Below, piece after piece: positions 38,501 to 50,500 of a stretch of 64,000 nt of DNA; the first letter of the stretch is position 1, and each line of letters starts with the position of its first letter. The stretch comes from Aulostomus chinensis (taxonomy: Eukaryota > Chordata > Actinopteri > Syngnathiformes > Aulostomidae), in NCBI GenBank assembly GCA_037954235.1, contig JBBMOA010000004.1:13011101-13075100 (forward strand), in the 5' to 3' direction. A program made the position numbers and the translations under genes. The notes under the pieces are model-generated. The model ran no database searches. It was not told where the DNA came from and saw nothing but the letters and a program-made list of their open reading frames with translations.

Positions 38501-41500
38501 ACAAGACGAGGTGCTTGAGAGTTTTTAAACAGACATTTTGGGACATCTTTGTTGTTGTTTTGTTGCTGTAGCTGTTGTTAGCCATTAGCTGCGATTAGCT
38601 TCAAGCTAAGTTGGCTTTCTCCTGCATTTGGAGTCCCAGTGCAGGAGGTAAAAATGTCTTTGCAAGCTCTTAAAAGGCAAATACTCTTTTGGGGTGAAGT
38701 ATTGAGGAAACGTCAAGCATCTGTTTGCTTAAAAGCCTCCACTTTAAACTCAGTGTCATACCGACTTGAACTTGAGGCTTTGCGGCTGTATGCTGCTTAT
38801 CTGGTGTGCTTATAAAGGCTGGGCATGTATAGTTAGGAAATCCAAGAGGAGAATATAACAGGATCCTGATATGAGTTGGTTGAAACAGATATGCCCCCTG
38901 ACACAGCGTGCGTGTGGATGAAGGATAGTGTAATGACATGAACGGTGATAAAAGTGAGGAGAAAGCAAAGGAGACAGAGAGAGTAAACGGGGTGGAAAAT
39001 AAATAACGCAGATGGATGTGTGCTGGTGAAAATACACTTTCTTAGTAGAGCTGCACACTGGCTGTGAGCTGCAACAGCTGCTGCTTCTGCAGCCATGGCC
39101 AAGTTCCGTACTGCCCCCTCCCAAATTAAATCCCTCCTCTGCTCCTTTCTCCGCTTTTTCTGCAAGCTCAGGCTTCATTAGCAAACTCTCCTGCCCTGCT
39201 GCAGCCATTTGTGAGTGTTGAGATCAGTAATCTGCTTGATGTTTGTCAATCTGTTTCCAGTGGCTTTAAGACTAGCGCCTGGCTCATTTGATCAAAAAAC
39301 TATCAGAACGGGTGAAATTAGTTTGAATCGCTTATTCTTAAGGCATAGGACAAGGATTCCCAAAGTTCACTATTTCGGTGCCCACCTATTTATACCTGGA
39401 ACGGGAAAGGATCCCAAATATACACTCATATTTCATATTTTTCTGTAGAATTCTAACATCGTGCTGTCAGGAGCATTTCCGTTATCCGCTACGGCCAACA
39501 CTAGCTTGCGAAACAAAGCATCTAAATCAGTCAGTGGTGTCAAAAAATTTGCAACTCATATCATCTGTATAAGCTTTATAATTTGACCTTTTTATTTTTA
39601 GATTACTGTTCTACATTTAAAAAAAAAAAAACAACTTCAACTTGGGAGCCCACTAGAGGGCGCACAATGTCCACCGCTTGGTTGTGACAATTGTATCACA
39701 GCTGGAAGCACTATTTTTTTTAATGTGCTGCTATGAATGCTGCAGAACGTGAAGTGTTGTCAGCTTTGCCCAGTCATGGAGAGGGATTGTTAGAATAAAA
39801 TATTGTGGAGGAACAAGGATTTCATCATGTGTCAGTTTAGCTTTCTCACCTCAGCTTCTCTGTTTGTGTCTTCCAGCACGGATGTGGGAACTTCATTCGA
39901 GTGGTGCAACCTTACAACAGAACTCATCTGTTCATGTGTGGCAGCGGAGCGTATAGTCCCGTCTGTGTGTACATCAACAGGGGACGTAGACCAGAGGTGA
40001 GCACACCAGTCGCTTCATAAGAAAGTAACCTTTTGGAGGGTTACCGCTATTTAGTGAAAACTCCCAGTCTTCAAATTTACCAAACACCCAGTTCTGAAGG
40101 TGTTTCTGAACAAATTTGAGATGGAGGATCCTGTTGCCACCAGGTGGTGCTATAACTATCCATTCATCCATCCACTTTCAATACCGCTTATCCATTAAGG
40201 GTTGCGAGGGGGCTGAAGCCTATCCCAGCTGACATTGGGCGAGAGGCGGGGTTCACCCTGGACGGGTCGTCAGTCCATCACAGGGCCATCAGGAGCAATT
40301 GGGGCTCAGTATCTTGCTCAAGGAGACTTGGACATGGTCACCAGGGGAGGAGAGGATTGAACCAGCGACCCTTTGGTTGCTAGACGGCCACTCTACCTCC
40401 GAGCCACGCCGCCCCTGGCGCTATAACTAATCTGCGCACAAATCAAATGGATTGCTCCCTGGCTCGTTATACACCCTCCCTCTTTGGTTTGATGAAAATC
40501 CACCCCATTGTTTTTGATTAATCCTGCTGACAAACGGCACAACCTTTTCTGTAGTGTTTAACGAGGTTTCGGAGATGAAGATTTAGTGCAGCTACTAAGA
40601 GAGAAAGAGAGCAACATATTAGTCAACTTTTCCTGTGTTTCTCTGGTTAAATCATCGACACAATCAAGGTTCTGATTACTCACTGGGGACACTGATTCAT
40701 CACTTATACAGACAGATGATGAATTAAAGGGAAAACCTGAATACAGTGGCTCAAAAACACGTATTTTTTTCATTTTATGAGTCAATAGTGTTTGTCCTCT
40801 GCCCCCCAAAGATAGGTGGAGAACAGGTCTTCTGGATTACAGATCTGGATTATTTTGAAGAAACTGAAATGTTGTTCTTCCAACCCTTCCACACGGATTC
40901 AATTTGATCAAACTCACTGATAATGTGTACAGAAAATCCTGCTAATAGCTACATCCAGCCAACAGCCTTGAAGTACTCCAAGATCCAGGATCTACAATTT
41001 GATCCAGATCACCTCCAAAAAGTTATTTGTTAGGTTATTTCATCTAAAGCCACCCATTATTTTTGAGATATCCTGCAAACAACAAGCACTACTGATCACA
41101 TAACCTCCTTGACGGAAGCCGAAGGTCATCGTATGGTAAAATAAAAAGAAGTTCCAAGTGGACAGTTTGGTACCACATGAGAGGAGATGCTGATAAGAGG
41201 AAGAAACTGGAGCTCTCATATCAAGTCTGTTCTCTGGTCTCATCTGGTCACACAGCTCCAGAGCTGGAAAACCCTCCAGGAATAAAGTGTCCTGTAAGTG
41301 AACAACATTTAGCCACAGACCACTAACTGCTGCCAAACACTAATAAGCAGAGAGAGAGAGAGAGAGAGCGAGAGCGAGAGCGAGAGCGAGCTCTTCCTGC
41401 ACTGCAGTGCCTTTAGTCATTCGGGGCTTTGTTTGAAAGGCAGACTGCTCTGTTTGCAACATCTGAGCACAAACATGAATCGAAACAAGAGGTCTGTGAA

Positions 41501-44500
41501 CTATAAGAAGCTGCAGTGGTGGGAGGTTGATAGCGAGCTCACTGATCGGACCTTCACCCTGCAAACGTGCCCAGACTATTTGAAACTCAAGAGGATGACT
41601 GTTGGGTTTTGCCTGTCATGTTCGTCGATGCTCCGTGCATGAATATTGAGTAATTTTCCCATCATCTGGCTTGAAATCTTAATAGCATTTTGTACCGCTG
41701 CTTGTTTCAGAAAATTTCCATGAAATATCTCAGCACAGGTCTTGTTAAAAGAGAACAGACTTCAGACGAAAGAAATAAAAATGCTCTGGTTTGAATACAG
41801 CTCTCCAGTCAGGCTCTGGAAGAGAAAATCCCTCTCATTCTTGGACACAGAAGATTTGATTATCAGCTACAATGTGGTGACCATCCAAGGTAACTTGCCA
41901 CAAGCTAGGGGATCGTTGAGTGATGGCATATGCTCTGCTAGACGTTTGTATGATGTCACTGGGGAATCCCCCCATGTGCTACTGTACATCCCACGTTGAA
42001 ACTGACTGTTACCATCAAAGGGTCTACGTTAAGTCACTTAGCCAACTGTCACGACCGCTTTTGTGGTTTCTGTGTGCTATTTAACACAGTTAAGTGTCAA
42101 TCATTGATGCAAAACTGGGTGTTTACTGGATGGTGGTATAACACATTGAAAACAAACAAAAAAACAAACAACAAAAACCCCACGTTGACATGGCACCTGA
42201 AATGTTCGTAGAGAGGAAGAGGAATGACCAGAACAGAGAAACTGCAAAAAACATAAAAGAAACGCTCAAAGATCACAAGTTGTGTGTTTCCAAAGTTGTG
42301 ACATGTGCATGTTCTCCCTGTGCCTGCGTGGGTTCTCTCCACTACCTCTCACAGTCCAAAGACATCAAGAGGGGACCAGGTTAATCCAGACTCTAAATTG
42401 ACCGTAGGTGTGGCTGAGAGTGTGAATGGTTGTCTGTCTATCAGTGTTGGCCCTGTGATGGACTGGCGACCCGTCCAGGGTGAACCCCGCCTCTCACCTG
42501 AAGGCTGCTGGGATAGGCTCCACCCCCCGTGACCCTTAACAGAAGCGGTAGAAAATGGATGGATGGATGTTCATTCACAGTAAACTCCATTTTATGTGCT
42601 TTAAAAAAAGTTTTTTAATATGAGGTCATGTTGGAAAAGATTGACGCTGATACTGGTGATAACGGCTGATGAGGAATCAGTCGCGTCCTCGTTTTTTGTG
42701 TAAGGTCACATGTGTGGTCAGCTTCAGATTCAGGCTTACACTCTTTTGAACAATGATTTCCTGAGATTTCAATGAAAACTAAATGTCGGGGAAATTCGCT
42801 TCCTCACCACCTCATGAGTCAGTATGAAACTTTCTCTTTCAGTCTGTGTGACGTGGAGTTTTTAAGTTTCCGCACGCCGGTTGTTGTTGTACATTTAACT
42901 TACTTACTAAACTATAAGCAGCATCACCAACTCCTGCCGGTCTTAAAAACAGATTGAATGTAAGAGCAGAACTTTCCATCTATGACGCACAAAGGGAACC
43001 TTTCAGTACGAACGTACATCATTCTGCGTGGTGTTGATCACACATCTAACAATAAGAGAAAAAAAAAACAACACGCAGTTTCGATAATTAATGGCAGAAT
43101 CTAGCAGATGGAGTCTGTCTCCAAATCCTAGTGGAGGAAAGACACTTTCCTGGAAAACTGCTCATCGGCTGACATCATTTGCATTCCTGTTCAAGGAGGC
43201 AGCAACACCACCACAGTGGGCCAGAACTAAATGAGATGGGACACAAGGCTTTATAGTTTATCCAGGTTAGAGGACCGTCCAGTCCACCACAAGGAGAGGG
43301 TTAAAACTTGGCAACCCCTCCACCTGTGATGGAAAGATGGCTATCCAGCATATTAGCAGGGAAATTCCTCCCCTCCTCTCAAATGGAATGTTCTTTTTTA
43401 CTGTTCCACACGGACCAGTTAAGGTAAACCAAGCCAGAACCATTCCTGCGCTCCCTCGAATGCAAAAAGAAGGGAGACCTGAACAGGGCTACCTTGTGGG
43501 ATAATTAACGCTCATATGTGCGTTTTTATTGTGGATGGAGGTCACTACAAAATAACTTACGATATAAAACTGTCGCTGAAATCTATACCTTCACCCTTTC
43601 TTTGTGACAGGAACAAGTATTTCATATCGACTCGAAGAGCGAATCGGGAAAAGGGAGGTGCTCCTTCAACCCACAAGTGAATACTGTCTCCGTCATGCTC
43701 AGTAGGTGCCTCCTTTTCATTTTTCCAAACCGTTATCTGCCCCTGCAAAACCTCCAATAAACAAAAGGTGAACTGAAATGTTGGAAATCAGTGTATATCC
43801 TTGATGTATGATGATTGAACTTGAAACTGCCAAAGGCTCTCCAGCAGGAATGATGTGGGGTTTTTTTTTTTGTTTTTGTTGGAACTGTACTTCTAGGTGA
43901 CACGTCCTAATATGCCATCTATTTTGAAGTAATGTTCCCCAACGGATCCGTGTAATTTACCAAGTTTTCTTGCGTGGATCCAAAAAAGCATCAACGCATG
44001 ATCACTAGCCATGTTTCCATCAATAAATTTAAACGTAGATTTGATGTAGATGAGGATTGATGCGCATTACGAAATTCGGGCAGAAAATCAAACGTCTCTA
44101 CACTCACTTTATGTTGCTTCTGCCTTTTTGCAAATGACGAAATCCCGTCACGTAAGGTCTGATGCAGCGACCTTTAACTCTCGGGACTGCCTCCTCTGCT
44201 CTGTTTATAACAGCAATGCACAACGTTGCCTGTACCGCCATCTTCTGACGATAATATGCTACTGCATAGCCTAGATGATTCCCACCAAAGCACTTCATGG
44301 GAATGGGATTTTTTTTTTTCATTCATTTGATTGGCAATTTAAAGGAGACTCGACTTATTTCACAGAAACATTTGCTTGTTTGAAGCGGTTTTTGCCTTCT
44401 TTTTCAAAAGAGTAAATGCACAACATTATATTCTCACATATCGATCCCAGTTGATCGACCGGCTGTTCCAGATGGCTGCATCTGTCTGGACATTCCCAAA

Positions 44501-47500
44501 CTTTTACCAAGTTTGCCATACTTGGCAAAAGTTTGGGAATGTCCGGATGACCTCCTCCCTGTTTGTTTCAGCCATGTGTAACTTTGCCGATGTCAGGAGC
44601 CTATGAATAAAGGAATGAATGAGTGTTTTATTTTCAAACTTGTATATAGAAATAAATATCGGAAAAAAAGCCATTCATATACAAAGAAAAAAAATGTAAT
44701 AAAATTTCACATTCGAAAAAGGAGCAGGAAGAAGGAAACACTTTTGTATTCCTACCCCTTAATACTTTTCCGTTTTTATGTCGTGAGTCATAATGTTTTC
44801 TGGGTTAACATCTTCACAAAAATATCATACATTTATGCTTTACAAAACATGTAATCCACATGAATATATTATACACATATACACTAGTAAACATATAATA
44901 TATGATTAATATATCTATGATATGTAAGTGTCAATATGGACATCATATACATTGTACTACACAAATATCCATATAAATAGGTCCCTTTACACACATACAT
45001 ACCTTTATACATACTTCATAAATATCCATATAATTACAAAATCTATATCTCACATCAATACAGTATATATCAAATACTAATCAGTTTTAATGTAGTCATA
45101 TTTTTGCTTTTCTCATTTATATACTGTATATATATATATATATATATATATATGCATTGTGTTGCCTTGTTGACTTTGTCCAAACCAGTCGATGGGAACT
45201 GTATTATTTGCCTTCCTTGGCTTTTATTGTGACAACTCCAAAAATCCCTTGACATGACTAATTTTACCAATACCCCCTCCTGAAAGTAATTCTTCAACAC
45301 CTCTCTCTATTTCTCACTGGTAGATATCCAGGACGACCTCCTCCTCTTCTACTCTGCTCAGCCCATAGCCTGAGTGTTTGAAGGGTGTTGTGTTGCTTAT
45401 GTGGCTGACACACTGCACCCTCGGCTAGGCTTTCTGTCACCCGAGCATTGCCACATCAGCAGCAGCAGCTTTGCCAGCTTGTGAAGGCCTTTAGACACGG
45501 CAAGGAGGGAAACCAGACGGCAGGGTGGAAATACCTAAAGAAGTCAGGAAGAAGGTGCCTTGATAGAGTGGAGTTTATGTTGTGGAGGCAGTGATGCAGC
45601 ACTCTCATCCTCTCCCACTTAGCGGATAATTAGAGGCAGTGTCTGGACTCAATAAAATCTATGCTGCATCTGCCCATCCTCGTGTTTTAGACCCTCTGCG
45701 GCCGTCAGAGTGCTGTCGACGCTTCTTTGCCAGCCAGCTCGGATGCAGGCCACATACCCTTAATCCTCTCCTGACTTACCCCACATTCTAAACCATGACG
45801 TGGCACAGCTGCCTGTGAGAGGCAAGGGACACAAAAAGCCTTTATTAATTCCCGAAGCAAAGACACATGCTATTTTTATTCATACAGCAATCTTAACATT
45901 ACCTATCAATCATGGAAGAAATACCCCTGTATTTATAAGCTTTAAGGTTTTTTTTTTATAGCATTCATCGGCATATAGTCGCGTTCCAGTCTGCGCTACT
46001 GTCACTTGCTGTGGATAATCGTGGATTTTCTTGTGTGTGTTTGTTCCTCCAGACCAGGAGCTGTTTTCAGGCATGTACATTGACTTCATGGGGACAGACG
46101 CTGCCATATTCAGGAGCCTGACCAAGAGGAATGCAGTGCGGACAGACCAGCACAACTCTAAGTGGCTCAGCGGTGAGCAGAAACAAATGCTAATGAGATT
46201 TGAATGCTTATATTTATCGATTTAGACAAGAAAATGATTTATTTATGTTGAATTGTTCACTCAGAGCCAATCTTCATTGACGCCCACCTGATACCAGATG
46301 GAACAGATCCCAATGACGCCAAATTGTATTTTTTCTTTCGCGAGAGGCTAGTGGATAACAGTGGAAATACTAAGAATATCCACACCATGGTTGCCAGAGT
46401 GTGTCCAGTAAGTAACTTTATTTTTTGCCTTGTTGATCAATATGTGTTGTGTTTTCAAGTTGCTCCAGCCGCTTTTATCCACAGAATGACATCGGAGGAC
46501 AGCGGAGTCTGGTTAACAAGTGGACCACTTTCCTCAAGGCCAGGATGGTGTGTTCAGTTCTGGAGGAGGACGGCACCGAAACACACTTTGATGAACTGGG
46601 TGAGTCAAACAGAGGACATAAATATTTCTTCAAGTTTGAATTTATGAAGCATGAAACAAGTCTTAAACAAATCTTGTAATTTGAAAAATACATGGCGACG
46701 GAACAAGCACAGCTTTCTGCATGGTCTCTGGCACAAGGATCCTTGTGTTTGCTTTCTCCACAAACAGTCCATGGAACTTCCCTTGTTTCGCCTGGATTAG
46801 AACTGTAGGATTTTCAAAACATTCTCTTATTTTTAATCATCCTGTATTCCTTTTGAAAAACTACAAAACATTTGATTGCGTGCATGAATCGACTCCTACA
46901 TCTCTTTTTTTGGCACAGACACAGAGTTTGCAGAGGTTTTTATTTGTTGTTGGACACACCTTTGTTCAAGATATGTGCATTTCTGTTTGTATGCCCACAT
47001 ATAGAGAGTGTGTTTTTGCTGGAAGCTGAGCAGCCCCAGGGTTTGTTGGTGTTCGGAGTCTTCACGTCCACAAGGTAAGACGACAAAGCCAACTGTAACA
47101 TTCCTGCAAGCCTCAGTGGTTATGTTAATCACTGGCTGGATATCGGGGGGTTGCTCCGTAAAGATGTCAGGGGTTATGTTGCAGAATGATGAACTGTTGG
47201 TTCCTGTGTATGGCCTTGATTTTGATGTATATACCATATGATTGTAAGCAAGCATCACTTTGTTGACCATCTGTGCGTCAACTGAAGAAAGCTGAATAAA
47301 ATGAGCCTCATTTTGTGGAAGTCTGAAGGCTGCAGCCAATGGGATCGCATAGCAAAAATCTGGAGGTTAAAGAGCGAGGTCACTCAATCTTTCTCAACTC
47401 TGATTGAGTTTGTCTGGTTAAATCAGGGTGACCCGGTATCCTAAAAGTCTAGAGTATCCATCCTGGCCCAGAATACGCAGCCAAACTAAACAGTGAGGTT

Positions 47501-50500
47501 CTCCAGGTCTCTGAGCTTGTTGTTATTCCTATCACCAAAATATGTTTCTTCCTCTGACTCCAGATTCTTCTATTCCTCTGTTCAACAAAGCTCTTTTATG
47601 TGTCAAGGCTGTGTTTTCAAATGATTGTTCCAAACCACGTTAGATCATTTAAAGAAAACTAGGTGAGCTGTCCCCAGTGCATGTGGCAGCGATTCCAAAC
47701 CCAGCCTGTATGACTCGCACATCCTGCGAAACAGCTATCTCAGTAAACAACTGTAGAATATTTTATCTGGGTGGGTCTCGGGGTTGTGAGGTTCTCACTG
47801 TTGTGATTCATTGAAAATATGCATCTCATTTCCTCAGCTCCGTGTTTAAAGGCTCAGCAGTGTGTGTGTACAACATGGCCGACATCCTCACAGTTTTCAA
47901 CGGACCCTTTGCTCACAGAGAGGGGCCCAATTTTCAGTGGATGGCATTCCAGGGGCGCATCCCTTACCCAAGGCCTGGAACAGTGAGTTCTTATTTAGCT
48001 CGTTCATTCAGTTAGTGGTTGGTTTTACACAGAAATGTAAACACCACTGCTCTCGGTTTGGAACTTTTGCAAATTGTAGACTTCAAACAGCACATTGTCT
48101 GTGGAATGTCCCCATAAATTTGGAAGCTCAACCTTTGTTTTGGCCACAGGAGCCAGGATTAGAATTTAATGATGGAAATGATTTTACCCCCCCCAAAAAG
48201 TCCTATGGAGATGAAAACAGGATTCTTGTCTCCAGTGTCCCGGTGGAGCCTTCACACCTGACATCCAAACAACCAAAGAGTTCCCAGATGACGTCGTGAC
48301 CTTCGTACGCAACCACCCGGTCATGTTCAACCCCATATACCCGGTGGGGAGGAGACCTCTGGTGGTTCGGTCCAACGCTGACTACAGATACACGTCGGTG
48401 GCTGTGGACCAGGTCATGGCTGCAGATGGCAACTACCAAGTGCTCTTCCTGGGAACAGGTATTTAGGTCCTGCTCTTTCTAAGAAGGAACAAATGGGAAT
48501 CTTTGTGCCCATCTTCCTCATTTTCATTGTTAATGCTGCAGGAATATTTACATTTTGTTGTAAAATTTGTGTTTTTCCAGAAAAATCGAGTTGTTCCAAT
48601 GTTTTACAAACAAGCGTAAATACAGACATAAAATCTCCCAGCCAGCTTCCAATCAGTTCTCAGCCAATTCTCAGTTAGCAGGAATCCAAACCCACTTGGG
48701 CTGGCTCCTTGGGGTGTGGGCTGGCTCCTTGGGGTGTGGGCTGGCTCCTTGGGGTGTGGGCTGGCTCCTTGGGGTGTGGGCTGGCTCCTTGGGGTGTGGG
48801 CTGGATCCTTTGGGGTGTGGGCTGGATCCTTGGGATCCTTGAGGTGTGCCTAAATTCCACCATTCCATTCCACCACAGTATTTCACCATAAGATGGTGCT
48901 CCCATACACAAGAAGAGTGACAAGTGATTCAGTTAAAAAAAAAACCCACAAAGATATGAATTTGAAATTGACCATTCTGCCTGATGAGAGCACAAACTCT
49001 CCCTTTTCTAGTAGTTTTAAGATTTTGAATGCAGGAATTTTCTAGTAACAATCCATTTTAAACTGTAGTATTGTTATTCTTATTCAGATAAAAGAGCCAA
49101 ATACATCTGTCGGGACTGTACTGTATCCCAGATTTGGGGTATTGTGTTTATTGTGGATAGAATTGCAAATATATGGTAGAAAATATACTTTGTTCTTAGA
49201 GATTGGCTTTTGAAAAAACTATGAAAACACAAGGCGTTAGTGGCAAGATATTTTGATGTCATCCCATTTTTAAAACACGTCAGCTGGAGAGCGATTTCTC
49301 AACGCAGCGATGTCATCACATTCACCATAATCCAGTAATCAGGGAGGACAGTTATCAGCAAACTAAGTTACAGTGACATGCAAAAACATGTGTTTGGTCA
49401 GTAAATGATTGTTGCGTGAAGCTCCTTTACCACATGTGGCTATCAGACAAACAGATAACGGAGGCAATGGGGAGAAAAAAAGAGATGTGACACCGAGACT
49501 CAGCACTTGAAGATAAGTGATGCCATAAAAAAGGCCACAGACTGGTGACATAACCTTGTCCTTTCATGATATTGAGTTTTTATGTCCATCATTCAGGTCA
49601 ATAAAAGGTCAACAGTGATCCAAGATAATTACCTCAGCGTCTCGCCTGGCAATGAGATTAATCGGACCGGGACGTTGTACAAAATACAACTGCAGTAAAT
49701 TTACCTGTTACCAGTTGTTTCTCAGCTTTTCGGAGAGAAAAAGAATCATGCGCATGCATATGTGTGCAGGGATTCTCTCTCTCTCTCTTTCTCGCTCTCT
49801 TTCTCTGTCACACCCACATCCACACACACACACACACACACACACGGCTCCCAGTGTTTATCAGGCAGCCACTCCTTTTCGTTTCTTCAGCTGGGATTTT
49901 TGACGAGAAGCCAGCTCTGTCTTGTCCTGAGACAGCGTTTTGTCTCCAGGAGGAGGGAGATGCTCTTATCAAGCATTTTCAGAAGCTCTTACTGTAACTC
50001 TTTCTCCTTGCTCTGCTGCTCCAACAACTCCCAGGACAAAACAGCTTTATTGATGTCCTTTTCATGCCCCCCCTCCCTCCCCCCGTCACCCCCGTATGGA
50101 CCCAAGAGCTACTATTCCCTCTAACAGCGCTGGTCATGGGTATCACCTATTCAAAAGAAAACAAAGGACTCAAAGTGTGTTTTTTCAGGGATTTTACACA
50201 CGTCCCTGTTTTCCTGATTGTGTCTAGCCGTAGCAGTTACACAGGGTGGTTAAATATGTGGTTACAACATGTGACATGCCATCTTTTTGCCCCCCCAGAC
50301 AAAGGTACAATACAGAAGGTGATTGTGCTGCCAACCAATCATTCCCTACACGAAGATCTGATCCTGGAGGAGCTGGAAGTGTTTAAGGTCTGCTGTCCGT
50401 CTTCTCTCCCCCCCCCCCTTGTTCTCCCCTCCTCGTACTTTCATCCCTTCTCGTTTCTAAAATCAAAGGCAGGAAGAAGAAGGAGGAGGTAGTAAGGGTT

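Larger units (their letters stand above)
39997..43610 (+). other. sema3c: sema3c intron 4 (3.6 kb)
   Basis: Holds two SINE copies (40159-40415 and 42297-42570), an old dispersed repeat (40830-41120) and a GA-rich tract (41349-41390). The rest shows nothing I recognise. Confidence 0.6.
43702..46052 (+). other. sema3c: sema3c intron 5 (2.35 kb)
   Basis: Holds a dispersed repeat (44010-44420), the strong hairpin at 44486-44546, a very AT-rich stretch (44600-45150) ending in a TA tract, and otherwise unique-looking sequence. Confidence 0.6.
48459..50298 (+). other. sema3c: sema3c intron 11 (1.84 kb)
   Basis: Holds a 20-bp minisatellite (48701-48830), a CT/CA simple stretch (49770-49845) and a pyrimidine-rich 3' end. 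No exon was seen. Confidence 0.6.

Noticed and set aside
44600..45150. K-rich open frame and AT-rich stretch in intron 5 as a coding gene
   Set aside because: The composition is extreme A/T with TA runs. Looks like a degenerate repeat 3' region, not protein-coding sequence.
48567..48842. Open frame reading WAGSLGCGLAPWG repeats
   Set aside because: Produced by the 20-bp minisatellite in intron 11, open in several frames on both strands. Not a gene.
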